A stretch of DNA of 64,000 nt from Aculops lycopersici (Eukaryota > Arthropoda > Arachnida > Trombidiformes > Eriophyidae), in the NCBI GenBank assembly GCA_015350385.1, contig WNKI01000001.1, forward strand, positions 10,285,118-10,349,117. The letters are read 5' to 3'. The position numbers were made by a program, and so were the translations under genes. Below the pieces are notes generated by a model. That model made no database searches, was not told the DNA's origin, and was given only the letters and a program-made list of their open reading frames with translations. Positions 19,401 to 29,517 of this stretch are shown in pieces (position 1 is the stretch's first letter; every line of letters begins with the position of its first letter).

Positions 19401-22289
19401 CATGATTCCAATCGACTTAGCCCAGATCAAATAACCGGAAACGGGCTGGGCGCATTCAGTTCGCAAGTCTTAAAAGTGCCCTTGCTGGGTGGCTCTCCCC
19501 CACCGAGTCACTCCTCGATGCAGCGCAATTACCTGTCGGGAGATTCGATAGAGCTCACAATGGGGGAGAATGATGAGGATGATCACCTAGTTGGCGCAAA
19601 TATCAAACGACTGGCTACTCTGAGCTCACAATCGTCGACTGAGAAACTCGATTGCTCATTCTGTCACACCCCGCTCATATGTGCCGACTCTGTAAATTCT
19701 CTGGCGAACTGCTCTATTTGCCAAACTAGTAAGGTGCCCGACGTGTTGCTTCTCACCATCGAGCCTCCGCAAAACTTGAACATAGTCTCAGTTGGCACGC
19801 TGGTTCAAGCAAGAGTTTGTCGAGCCAAGCGAGATTCACATGGCGAGGCGAGCGCCAAGGAAATAGGCGACGCGTTACCCTTCCTCGAGTACGAGCTTCA
19901 CAGGCAACTTTTCAGCAAGTTGAAGTTCAAGGGGATGAATTGTCTCTTCAATCTGGAGGTTGACATATCAATTGGCGAAAACATGATCACAGGTATAGCT
20001 ACAGGAACTGGTTGTTTTGTTTTAGGCTTACCAACTCCCGAGGCGCCTCAAATTTCAGCCGGCAAGGGTATCAAAACTTCCAAGTTGAATGAGATACAAA
20101 GATTAATCAAGCTTAGTGCGATGAGGAATCGTGAGACCCTAGGTATTGAGCAAATCGGCACCCAGCTCGCCGAGTATCGTGCACAAGTGAGGAGTCGCAG
20201 CAACTCCGTTAGCCAGCAACCCGATGTCATTTACTCGGCGCAAGCATCTAATTCGGATGCCAATCAACTCGACGAGCAATCCGCAGGTGGCGATAGAATG
20301 ACATTGGGAAGCAGAAAGTCGTTCAGTAGGTCGCGTCAATCGCAGACCACCCAAGAGTCTCAGCAATCAATAAGTTTCTCCGGTCAACTCCACAAGCGGC
20401 ACCACAAGTCTCCGCATAGTCACGGTCACCATCATCACCATAGCAAGCGCTCGAATGCTCAATCATCGAATTTTCAATCTGATTATCCGACGCCAGTTGA
20501 AAATTTGATCAATCTCATGAGCGACGACAACAATATCGTGCTCGAGGTGGACGATAACGAGGATGCTGACATCATTGCCCTACTCATCGACAATGACATA
20601 CCTGATGGATATATAGTTTGCAATAGTGAATCTATTCCATCGATCAGCCAGACGTCCATCAAATCGGTCAACATGTTTACTCAAGTCTTGCGAGTTAAGC
20701 TGAATAGCACCGACCAATTTGCTCAACAGTTCGACAGAATCCTACAAGCCTTGTTCGTGAAGCTTCGCCGCTCGCTACCTTGCTGTCTGACCAACGTAAA
20801 CTTCGTAGTCGACTTGCCTGAGTCACACATTGTTCAAATTTCCGTTACCGGGTGTCTTTTGGGTCTTAAATTGAATAGCGTCACTTCTGACGATAAGATA
20901 CACGAGTCCAGTGCACCAAAGGATGAATCTAAAGCCGCCACTTCGACCTTTAGGTCACTCAAGTCTGTGTCCAGCTCATCAACCGAGTCCCTATCGCCAA
21001 CCAGCTCGACGGCCGACGATGGTGGTCTAGATTCATCGAGTTCTTCCTCTACCTCGTCCTCATCCTCTTCAACAACAACCACGACCAACACTGGCAAATC
21101 GACAGGGAACGACTCAGAAAAATCCTCGAAGAGCTCGGAGGCCAAGGAGGTAGAATCTGCTAAAGTTTCAGCAAAGAGGGAGTCGTCGAAATCTCTGGTT
21201 AAGCAACTTTCAAAGACAAACATTGCAGCTTTACTAACGGGAAAATCCTCAGACACAAAGAGACAACTAAAGACACCCATCGAGAGCTTCGAACTGATGG
21301 ATACCTCAGGCGCTCGAACAGCTTCAGTCGCGTCACCTCCAAACCAGGTGAACAGGTTGCTCTTATCTGGACGACGTTCTGCTCATTCAGTTCGTGCCGT
21401 TTTCAAGAAACAACAAACTTATCCGGGCGCGATATCTCCACCGATCAGCGGTCAGGATAGATTTGTATTACCTGTTGTGGGTGGCGGTAGCAGTCGCATG
21501 CCGCCTGAGGCTCAGCAACAATCTCATCAGAACGCGACAACTTCTAATGGCAATTCCGGAAATGGAAACTCGACGACAAGCAATACCTCAAGGAGGGCAA
21601 CAATCTTATTCAACAAAGTCAAGCAACCTCTTCGTGACTTGGGCTCAAATTTCAACACCTCCATAACAACAGGCACTACGAACACCACCACCACCGCTAC
21701 GACAACACAATTAGGTCCATCCCAATCGAGCGCAAACCTGGGCATCACGACAGTGAAGAGAAAGTCGTCCACTAGATCTAGTAATCGTGATGGGCGACAA
21801 CTTCAGCCGGCCACATCAGCCTCAAGCTCGAAAATCCATAGTCAGAACCAGCAGAAATCCTCTATCCCAATGGACAGACTCACAAGTCACAAGTCACCTT
21901 CGTCGTCCTCACACTCCAAATCGCAGCATCAGAAGGTCCAGCACAAAACATTGGGTACAGTCAAAACACAAGGCAACTTGAACTCGAGTATCGATATCAC
22001 CTCACTGAGTTACATTCCCGGTGCAAAGGAGTATTACTATCTCGGCAACCTATCCTTCTCGTTTGTTCGAGAGACTAATAGTGTGCGCGAGAATGGCGGA
22101 CTCAACGGTTTTATTCACTGTTTTTTGATGGAAGTCTACGCCATAGTTCGAGCTCATGTATCAGCTTTAGGTGGCAACGCGTTCCTTTCCTTCCGGCTCC
22201 AACAATCTTGTATCTTCTATCACTCCAACAAGAACCAAGCACAGTGTTTGATCTCAGTGGCCGGCGACGCGGCCCATGTTACTTTTTGA
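16407..22289 (+). CDS. C2CD5: C2CD5 (CDP138-like) C2-domain protein, expanded
   Basis: Two exons, 16407-17296 and 17456-22289, with a 159-bp intron (donor GA|gtaagt, acceptor cttcag|T, phase 2), give 1,907 residues; vertebrate C2CD5 has about 1,000. The N-terminal C2 domain (1-110) keeps the five calcium-binding aspartates D19, D26, D76, D78 and D84. A conserved block follows (GLKAEIFGGNAVIGYQQSFD; IGYQYDGI). Further conserved C2CD5 blocks are HIINDEESETRDIWWTEIR, GYTETSKVLGDVCVLSACG and the C-terminal HVSALGGNAFLSFRL. Extra length comes from Ser/Thr-rich, His-rich (about 20400-20450) and Gln-rich inserts. C2CD5 binds calcium and phospholipids and acts in insulin-stimulated GLUT4 vesicle fusion in mammals. 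The exact intron edges are my inference; the reading frame rejoins cleanly. Confidence 0.9.
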
Positions 22290-22587
22290 ACTTTTTCCAT
22301 TGGTCACCCATTAAACTTTCAAGTTTTGCTCTCTTTAAGCTTGTATGAAAACTTCAACCCTAGCTCTAATGCGCAAATTGCTCACACTGACACCAGAAGA
22401 AATTCTACACCGGATTGGAACAGAGAGGAATTTTGCTATGTAAATGATGTATAGATGTTCAAACATTACAAATAGAGTATATCAGCTTCAAATCATCATG
22501 AGCAAAACTTCATTCATTTAGATATACACACTTTGAAGTCTGATTATATCACGAGGGAAGAGAGAAAGATAGAGAAAGTCTTGATGC

Positions 22588-24201
22588 TTAGAAGTTGAAG
22601 TTTGGCTGTTGGGCTTCGGTATTCTGGGCAACGTTGAATTGGTATTGCTGGTTGTCTGCATCAACCACGGGATTGATGTTGGCATCCCCTTCCTCGTTTG
22701 TAAAGTACTTCTCAATAAGATTGTAAGCTTTTTGGTAGATCTCTGGATTGTCGTGCGATTGCAAGTATTCGATCTTGTCTAGACCGTCGCACTCCTCGAT
22801 CATGACAGCATATTTGTTCACGTCTCCCGGGTTAGCAACCTGCGACGCTCCAGCCTTTAGTATGTTTTCTAGACCATTGATAGCCACTTGAATCATCTTG
22901 TTATCTACGACTGCGAGCAAACCGCAAAGGGCTTGGATTGCGCCACATTGAACCAAGTACTCGACTTGCTCGACGGATCCACCTGAAGTTGCGTTCGTAA
23001 TTGCCCATGCAGCCTCCTTTCTGGTCCTCACTTCAGCTCGATTTATGATATCGATAAGCTCTGGGAATATACCTGTCTCAATTACAGCTTGAATCTGGGG
23101 CCGGTTTCCTGCGGTGATGTTTGAGACGGTCCAACAGGCCTCTTTACGCATTGTTTCACGAGAAGAGTTCAACAATTCCTTCAGGAATGGAAGGGCACCG
23201 CAGTTGACTATGACTTGAGTTTGATGGTCCTCACCAGTCACAATATTTCCAACTGCCCTAATTGCCGCCGAAACAACTGGATTTGACTCATGCATCAGCA
23301 ACTCCACAAGTCTCCTTGCGACCCCTGCATCGAGCACAGCCTGAATCTTCTCGTTAGGACCATCGCATAGGTAAGAGATAGCCCAGCAACTGTCGCTTAA
23401 TACTTCGGAATCGGTATGGGTTAACAATTTCGCGAGAACTGGTAAACTATCCTTTGTTTGACTAAAGTCGGCTGATGGTTGCTTGCCGCGGCATAAATTC
23501 GACAATGTCCAAACCGCATTTCTTGTAAGTGTAACATTTTGCTCCGACTCACGGAGGAGTTGCAATAAAGGTTTCATGATTCCAGCGTTCAACAAATAGT
23601 CGCGACACTCGGCGCAATCTCCGGCAACATTACCCAACGCCCAGACGGCTTGCTCTCTTACCTCTGGGTGAGGTGATTCTAATAGTCTAATAAATGTCTT
23701 TGCGGCACCCGAGTCGACGATAGTCTTGGTTTGTTGTGAAGTGCCCGATGCAACATTAGTGAGGACCCATGCAACTTCGAATTGCAGGATGGCGCAATCA
23801 TTGCGCTCAAGCAGTTCAGCAAATCGCGGAATCACTCCGCTTTGGATGACTTCATCGATTGGTGGTAGGGGCTCCTTTGAGAGGATCTTTCTAATTTTTT
23901 GGGCATTATCGATCAGAAGCTGAAGGTTGTCGTTTTGTAGCAGGCCCTCGACCATCTCTTTGGTAACTGGAAATTGTTGGCTTTGCTCGCCGAGTTCGCT
24001 CTTTGCGGCCTCAGCATCCTCATCAAACTCATATTTATCAGATTTAAAGTTCACAGGCGAAGCTGGTGCGATGGTTCTTCTCTTGCTTAATACATCATCT
24101 CGTTTCTGTTTCCTCAATTGGACGCTATCCTCCTCTCGTCGGCGTCTCAGCTCTTTGGCATCCAAGCCAGTGTTCTTATAACGGGCACGGTGATCGGACA
24201 T
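22588..24201 (-). CDS. Importin subunit alpha (karyopherin alpha, KPNA1/5/6-like)
   Basis: Single exon, 537 residues, the normal length. Importin-alpha links nuclear-localisation signals to importin-beta. The N-terminal IBB domain is present (YKNTGLDAKELRRRREE, LRKQKRDDVLSKRR). Ten armadillo repeats follow, with the NLS-binding Trp/Asn ladder visible in repeats such as FEVAWVLTNVASGTS, EQAVWALGNVAGD, RNAVWTLSNLCRG and KEACWTVSNITAGN. The acidic C-terminus contains GLDKIEYLQSHDNPEIYQKA, the CAS/CSE1-binding segment. Sequence details (IDEVIQSGVIPRF, RTRKEAAWAITNATSGG) fit the alpha-1 subfamily better than alpha-2 or alpha-3, judged by eye. It is divergent from epsin, with 483 bp between start codons. 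Confidence 0.96.
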   Translation of the reverse strand: MSDHRARYKNTGLDAKELRRRREEDSVQLRKQKRDDVLSKRRTIAPASPVNFKSDKYEFDEDAEAAKSELGEQSQQFPVTKEMVEGLLQNDNLQLLIDNAQKIRKILSKEPLPPIDEVIQSGVIPRFAELLERNDCAILQFEVAWVLTNVASGTSQQTKTIVDSGAAKTFIRLLESPHPEVREQAVWALGNVAGDCAECRDYLLNAGIMKPLLQLLRESEQNVTLTRNAVWTLSNLCRGKQPSADFSQTKDSLPVLAKLLTHTDSEVLSDSCWAISYLCDGPNEKIQAVLDAGVARRLVELLMHESNPVVSAAIRAVGNIVTGEDHQTQVIVNCGALPFLKELLNSSRETMRKEACWTVSNITAGNRPQIQAVIETGIFPELIDIINRAEVRTRKEAAWAITNATSGGSVEQVEYLVQCGAIQALCGLLAVVDNKMIQVAINGLENILKAGASQVANPGDVNKYAVMIEECDGLDKIEYLQSHDNPEIYQKAYNLIEKYFTNEEGDANINPVVDADNQQYQFNVAQNTEAQQPNFNF

Positions 24202-24684
24202 GCTTGGTGAATAATAACAAATATCAAGACAAGGTATAGTTTGATTATTATTGGTTGTGTAGAATAGTGAATTAAAATCTTAAAGATGAAGCTAACCAGG
24301 TACATTAGTTGGCTGGCTCCTAGGTGAAGAAAGTAAAGTGAACATGCATTGCGTGAACGTGAAATTTACGCCAAGTTCAGCTTTCGAGGGGCGAGTGTTT
24401 TGGCGCAATATTCGAAATCGTGTAACTTTCTCAGTCCACAAAAATTGCATTGCAGAAACTGAAGCTTCTGACGCACTGCGCGATGCAAGATTTCTTTGAC
24501 AATCAACTTATGGACACGATCCAGTTACGGAATGCCAGTGAACTCGGTTTGCACCAATAAATCCGCAAAGTCTACGTTTGTGTTTGCTGAGAATTGCAAC
24601 GGGGCGATCGAGTTTAGAAATAAGATGTAATATATTCTGGACATTAGGAGCTAATTTTAGAGGTTAAACTGATCGATATTAACA
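24202..24684. promoter_or_regulatory. Divergent promoter region, importin-alpha / epsin
   Basis: Holds the two divergent 5' regions. No gene, repeat or clear TATA element is seen. Confidence 0.5.
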
Positions 24685-25896
24685 ATGATTAATGTGAACG
24701 GCCTCAAGCGAAATGCCAAAAACATTGTTAAAAAGTACACAGACGCTCAGATCAAGGTCAGAGAGGCAACCTCAAATGATCCATGGGGTCCGTCCTCCAC
24801 TATTATGGCTGAGATAGCTGATCTAACCTACAATGTAGTGGCATTTTCTGAGATTATGCAAATGATTTGGAAACGATTGAATGACCATGGAAAGAATTGG
24901 CGACATGTGTACAAGGCATTGGTTTTATTAGAGTATTTAATAAAAACTGGCACCGAGAAGGTTGCCCAACAATGTACAGAAAACATATTCGCCATCCAAA
25001 CTCTGAAGGATTTCCAATACATGGAGGAGAATAAAGACCATGGAATGAACATAAGGGAGAAGTCGAAGAAGTTAGTTGCCCTACTTAAGGATTCGGAGAA
25101 ACTCAAGGCAGAAAGGGCTCGAGCTATCAAGGCAAAATCCAGGCTGGCGGAATCGATGTCATCGGTGAGCAAAAGTAGCATGCGTTCTATGATGAGTCGA
25201 GATGGTAGTAGTGGAAGTGGAGATGCTACAGCGTCCAGTACTAACAATGGAAATAACTTTGTGAGCAGCTACAGTAATGATAGTGGCTCCTCGTCTTCGG
25301 GAACAGCGCATTTACCCAACGTCGGTGGCTTGGCCATACCCCAGAACGCGACAGAGGAAGAGAATCAACTCAAATTAGCGCTAGCGCTAAGTAAAGAGGA
25401 AGCAGAACAGCAAGAGAAGACAAGAAAAAACGACGAACTAAGGTTGAAGCTAGCCTTAGATGTAAGCAAGAAGACAGCAAGCTCTAGCTTGTTCGATGAA
25501 CTAACTGAGCCATCGACCTCGGCAGCAGTAGCAGCCCCCGCACCAGTACCAGCACCAGCACCCACACCTAGCAAGAGCACAATCGACGATCTTCTAGGTT
25601 TGTCGATCCCACCCCCAGAGCCACAAAACGATCCATGGTCCAACGATCCATGGCAAACGATGACTAGTCCGTCGGCCACAGCAACAAGCACAATCACGAA
25701 TACATCCACAAATCCTTTATCAAATCAACTCACCAATCCTCTATCAAATCAACTCACCAATCCTCTATCAAATCAACTCACCAATCCTTTATCAAATCAG
25801 CTCATCACAAATCCGATCATAGCACCAACTCCTCTAACAATCGACAACAATTTCTTCAACAAAAAGCCAGCATCCAAGAATCCATTTGAGGACTAG
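24685..25896 (+). CDS. Epsin, endocytic ENTH/UIM adaptor (liquid facets-like)
   Basis: Single exon, 403 residues. Epsin binds PI(4,5)P2, curves membrane and recruits ubiquitinated cargo to clathrin pits. The ENTH domain (1-150) is highly conserved: helix 0 MINVNGLKRNAKNIV, then VREATSNDPWGPSS, NWRHVYKALVLLEYL and IREKSKKLVALL. Two ubiquitin-interacting motifs lie at about 225-241 (EEENQLKLALALSKEEAE) and 250-262 (ELRLKLALDVSKK). A clathrin-box-like LFDEL (269-273), DPW repeats (NDPWSNDPWQTM) for AP-2 and a C-terminal NPFED for EH-domain proteins follow. The region before the NPF holds a recent 24-bp tandem repeat. Vertebrate epsins are longer. Part of this gene is copied at about 27985-28056. 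Confidence 0.96.
   Translation: MINVNGLKRNAKNIVKKYTDAQIKVREATSNDPWGPSSTIMAEIADLTYNVVAFSEIMQMIWKRLNDHGKNWRHVYKALVLLEYLIKTGTEKVAQQCTENIFAIQTLKDFQYMEENKDHGMNIREKSKKLVALLKDSEKLKAERARAIKAKSRLAESMSSVSKSSMRSMMSRDGSSGSGDATASSTNNGNNFVSSYSNDSGSSSSGTAHLPNVGGLAIPQNATEEENQLKLALALSKEEAEQQEKTRKNDELRLKLALDVSKKTASSSLFDELTEPSTSAAVAAPAPVPAPAPTPSKSTIDDLLGLSIPPPEPQNDPWSNDPWQTMTSPSATATSTITNTSTNPLSNQLTNPLSNQLTNPLSNQLTNPLSNQLITNPIIAPTPLTIDNNFFNKKPASKNPFED
25711..25803 (+). repeat. 24-bp coding tandem repeat in epsin
   Basis: About four copies of a 24-bp unit encoding NPLSNQLT, almost identical at the DNA level, which implies recent expansion. The frame is kept. Confidence 0.85.
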
Positions 25897-27156
25897 CAAT
25901 CAATCAAAGCCGCCGGATGTTGAATTCTAAGAACCTCACGAGAGGCCATCGTCAATTATGAACTCAAGACGAGCACTACCAGATTGCGAACAGTAACCAG
26001 AAATTGTGAGACATCACGACCATCAACTCAAGAGTATTAATAGGCTTACGCATGAAGATTAATCGAGAAATGTGTTGCTACATGTTCAATTCCTGAGCAA
26101 GGCACTTATGTGAATTATTGTTGAATAGATTTTATAATCAACCCATGTCATGCCGGTTTACTAAACCCCGTGGGTTTAAAAGCACGAGTTTGTCGATCCA
26201 CATTTCAAAAGTGCATCTCTTCCATCGGTTTTCACATGCATCTAAACTCTTGCAATCGAGAAGTAGCTCTAGATTTGGCTCAATCGGATACCTGGGTCGT
26301 CATTATGATCGGCGCTGAATTTCAGGATTCTAAAATTCAGTTATTGATTGAGTTGTTTGATGATCATTCTAGTTGGAGTTGTGTGACTCAGATTCTTGAT
26401 TGGTTGTTTGTAGTCACGCTTAGAGTTTTGTCGAGATTCGAATCAAGTCAAATATGAGACATAGACAAATTCAGCAGAACAGACGCATGATATATTGTAT
26501 TAGAAGCATCGAACACAAAGGAATCTTTAACAGAGCTCTCTCCAGGTGTTCTAACCTCGCACCATGGAAACCTAACCATCGCAACATCAATGTGAGACCC
26601 GGGAATGAGCCGAGCATCAATCCTTCCGGGATTGATGCTCGGTGTTCTGGAAGTGTTTATGCGCCATCGATTGACTCGAGTGAGGTTCTCGACGTTGAAT
26701 TTGTTGCTGTATCGAGATCTGTCGAACGATTGGGATGATAATCAAGAGTCCTGGGTCAAGACTGACGTCACAGACTGTCTCAAAAGTGATATAATGTCGG
26801 ACTAAGAGTCTAGCTAGGGGATTTCCGGAGTAGCACTGATCTAAGCGTTAGTGTTAGGGCATATTTAGCCCTCCACTCCAAAACTTCGCTCACAGCCCCA
26901 TCAATCGTTGGAACTTTTTGCTTCCAATAAATACTCACGCACGTTCTTAGACTCACAATTAACCGGAATCTAGCTTGGCCGTCGGACTTAATTACCACAA
27001 CCACCTATGTCTCGTCTACTCTTTAGTCGTTTAGTTGTTTTCGACCAATTGCGCTCATAATAAAGCATCACCTGCTTCGGACGATGTTGCAAACCTTCGG
27101 GCAAGAATAATTTACAAGTTTCGAGTTTCCAATTACAAATCTACCATCTACCAAAT
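25897..27156. other. Intergenic DNA before the secreted-protein pair
   Basis: No supportable gene. The right part (from about 26591) is the upstream half of a tandemly duplicated unit and is matched at 28057-28280. A perfect inverted repeat occurs at 26610-26642. Confidence 0.6.
26610..26642. repeat. Perfect 14-bp inverted repeat (hairpin)
   Basis: Arms CCGAGCATCAATCC (26610-26623) and its reverse complement (26629-26642), with a 5-nt loop. The matching position in the duplicate unit (about 28076-28105) is imperfect. Confidence 0.85.
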
Positions 27157-27891
27157 ATGTTGATTGCCGAGAGAATCGCACTAGCCGCTTTAGGTTTGGG
27201 GCTATGTGTCTGCTTTGCGGTTGCAATCAAGTTTCCAGTGCCACGAATTTCGGAACAAGTTTTGACTGAGGTGAACGGGATCGTCAAAGGAGATTTCGAG
27301 TACAATGGAAGAAAAGTACACTACGAGAGCTTCGATCCGAAGGTGCCCTCAGTATCGAAAGATTATAAGAAGTTGGGCAGGAACTTGGTCAGTGACATGA
27401 ACCCGTTGATTGACAATATCGTCTACGATGCCATCGTCAATAGGAGAAGCTCGATCGGGATTGGCATTTCCTACGGAGGCAAGTTGTTTGGACTCATCCG
27501 CAAGAATTTAAATGCTTTCTCAAAGTTACCGAAAAGTTACGAGACTACCGCGACGCCGCTCGGTTTCATGAACCACTATATAAATTTCTTAAAAGGAATA
27601 ATGAGCAAGTCCTACTCTGCAACCCCACCCGCTCTTAAACCTGTCGAGTTTGTTATTTCTGCCCACGAATTGTTGGATATTTTGAGACCTATTGCAGATA
27701 AGTCGCCGGTTAGTCTTTACATCAACTTGAATAATTTTACAATCAATGGTCAACCCGCTCAGTTGATTGCAGCCGCGCATGTTGCTTACGTCAGGGAGAC
27801 AGGCTACGGTATGGTCCTGAAGTTAGCTGACTATGCCATCAGCTTTATAGCAAGTTGGGCAGCCAGGAACTCGCCTAATCCAGAGAATTAG
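27157..27891 (+). CDS. Secreted protein of unknown family, paralogue 1
   Basis: Single exon, 244 residues. I do not recognise the family. A classic signal peptide is visible (MLIAERIALAALGLGLCVCF, cleavage probably after AVA at residue 23). The mature chain has no cysteine, is basic and has no obvious transmembrane segment or repeat. A paralogue starts at 28551. Residues 1-61 are identical in the two, and so is the DNA; beyond SFDP only a loose pattern is kept (ATPPAL, VVSxHxLxDIL, KSPVxLxIN, LxxxHVAYxR). The strong difference between the two halves suggests gene conversion at the 5' end or rapid divergence at the 3' end. The function cannot be stated. Confidence 0.8.
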   Translation: MLIAERIALAALGLGLCVCFAVAIKFPVPRISEQVLTEVNGIVKGDFEYNGRKVHYESFDPKVPSVSKDYKKLGRNLVSDMNPLIDNIVYDAIVNRRSSIGIGISYGGKLFGLIRKNLNAFSKLPKSYETTATPLGFMNHYINFLKGIMSKSYSATPPALKPVEFVISAHELLDILRPIADKSPVSLYINLNNFTINGQPAQLIAAAHVAYVRETGYGMVLKLADYAISFIASWAARNSPNPEN

Positions 27892-27918
27892 ATTGGCGCG
27901 GAATTCTGCAAAAACTCT

Positions 27919-28056
27919 TAGTTGGTTTCGCCCGAAGTCTCCATGGACAGATTCATTGATACAAGTTGCAGCTTTTGTTAGTAGTATCGGCAGCAGCAGC
28001 AACCCCCGCACGTAGCAAGAGCACAATCGAAGATCTTCTTGATCTATCAATCCATC
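27919..28056. pseudogene. Joined fragments of PUS10 (antisense) and epsin (sense)
   Basis: 27919-27983 matches the PUS10 exon near 30818-30884: on the minus strand it reads LLTKAATCINESVHGDFGRN against PUS10 LLTEAGTYIKEFVHGDFGRT. Directly after it, about 27985-28056 matches epsin at about 25517-25540 and 25568-25610 (plus strand, encoding a diverged form of SKSTIDDLL). Neither fragment has a gene context. The order, 3' neighbour fragment then 5' neighbour fragment, is what the junction of a tandem duplication between epsin and PUS10 would leave after internal deletions. Confidence 0.85.
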
Positions 28057-29297
28057 AATGTGTGACACGGGGATGAGTCGAGCATAAATCCTTCCGGAAA
28101 CTCGATGCGTCTGGTTAGCCGAAAGTGTTTATGCGCCATCGATTGACTCGAGTGAGGTTCTCGACGTTGAATTTGTTGCTATTTCGAGGTGTGTCGAACG
28201 ACTGGAATGATTATCGAATGTCACAAACAGTCTTCGACGTCAGTTTCCAATTGAAGTCGCAGACAGTCTCAGAAGTAGTATGATGCCAAAACGGGATTCA
28301 GGTTCTAACTCGGCGTTTGCTATGGGTTTCCCAAAATAGCAACGATTTAAGCGTTAGCTAGCATCCGACTTGGCCTTAACCTCTTATGCCCTTATGTCTA
28401 CCTCTTTAGTCGTTTAGTTATTTTCGACCAATTGCGCTCATAATAAAGCATCACCTGCTCTGGAGGATTAGTGTGCGATATAGAAAACCTTCGAGCAAGA
28501 ATAATTTACAAGTTTCGAGTTTCCAATTACAAATCTACCATCTACCAAATATGTTGATTGCCGAGAGAATCGCACTAGCCGCTTTAGGTTTGGGGCTATG
28601 TGTCTGCTTTGCGGTTGCAATCAAGTTTCCAGTGCCACGAATTTCGGAACAAGTTTTGACTGAGGTGAACGGGATCGTCAAAGGAGATTTCGAGTACAAT
28701 GGAAGAAAAGTACACTACGAGAGCTTCGATCCAAGCATACCCTCCGTGTCGGATGCTCATAGGAAGTTTGACAGGGACGTTGTCAAGAGGTTAAATTCAC
28801 TGATCAACAACATCGTCCACGATGCCATCATCAAAAGGAAAAACTCGTTCGATATTGGTATTACCTACGGATCCAAGTTGATTAGATTTATCCGCCGAAA
28901 TTGGAAGGATTTCTCAAAGTTACAAAAAAGCGATGCGACTGCCGAGATATCTTCCGAATACAATGAACAATCAATGAATATGTTGACTGGTATTATGAGG
29001 AAGTCCAAATCTGCAACTCCACCGGCTCTTCAACCTGCCAGGTTCGTAGTCTCAGTCCACGACTTGTTCGATATCCTGTTAGCAGTAGTAGAAAAGTCAC
29101 CGGTTGGTCTTCAAATCAACTTCAACGAGTTCACTATCGACGGCCGATCCTTTGAGTCGCTAGTCGCTGAGCATGTTGCTTACATCAGAAAGGACGGCCA
29201 TGGTTTGATCCTAAAGTTGGTTGACTCTGCCGTCGAATTTGCAGCCTTTTCGAAGAGGCGAGAACTAACCTCAGACGAAGACTACGATGGGTACTGA
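28057..29297 (+). repeat. Tandem duplication, unit 2
   Basis: Second copy of the unit at 26591-27891, same orientation, with scattered deletions upstream and near identity from about 28494 to 28733. Confidence 0.88.
28551..29297 (+). CDS. Secreted protein of unknown family, paralogue 2
   Basis: Single exon, 248 residues from the ATG at 28551. The signal peptide and first 61 residues are identical to the paralogue at 27157. The mature part is cysteine-free and basic, and ends in an acidic ELTSDEDYDGY tail that the other copy lacks. Both frames are open along their full length and both keep the same start and upstream sequence, so both may be expressed. No known domain is recognised. In arthropods, recently duplicated secreted proteins with fast-changing mature chains are often saliva, gut or cuticle products, but no sequence evidence picks one. 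Confidence 0.8.
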   Translation: MLIAERIALAALGLGLCVCFAVAIKFPVPRISEQVLTEVNGIVKGDFEYNGRKVHYESFDPSIPSVSDAHRKFDRDVVKRLNSLINNIVHDAIIKRKNSFDIGITYGSKLIRFIRRNWKDFSKLQKSDATAEISSEYNEQSMNMLTGIMRKSKSATPPALQPARFVVSVHDLFDILLAVVEKSPVGLQINFNEFTIDGRSFESLVAEHVAYIRKDGHGLILKLVDSAVEFAAFSKRRELTSDEDYDGY

Positions 29298-29517
29298 GAA
29301 AACGACGAGTTCTATTCGATAGGAGCATAGCCATAAGAGCGATGAATCGACTTCCGCTTAAACTTCTCACCTGAGAATCAGGGCCCACGTGTCGTGTGGT
29401 CTCTGAGGGTTTAGGAATCGAATATATGTCGGAGAAAAGTCAAGTGCTACTGTAATTATTCATTGTCGAGTGATACAAATTCGATTTGTTGTAACAAAAC
29501 TGAGGTACTTGAGATCG

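Larger units (their letters stand above)
26591..27891 (+). repeat. Tandem duplication, unit 1
   Basis: Matches 28057-29297 in the same orientation. Conserved stretches include the 26655-26740 and 28127-28205 block (AAGTGTTTATGCGCC, then ATCGATTGACTCGAGTG), the promoter-proximal block (ATTGCGCTCATAATAAAGCA) and about 240 identical bases across the start of the gene. The downstream halves of the genes are strongly diverged. Confidence 0.88.

Noticed and set aside
21394..21772. Alternative frames inside C2CD5
   Set aside because: Shadow frames over low-complexity Ser/Thr/Asn codons of the real gene.
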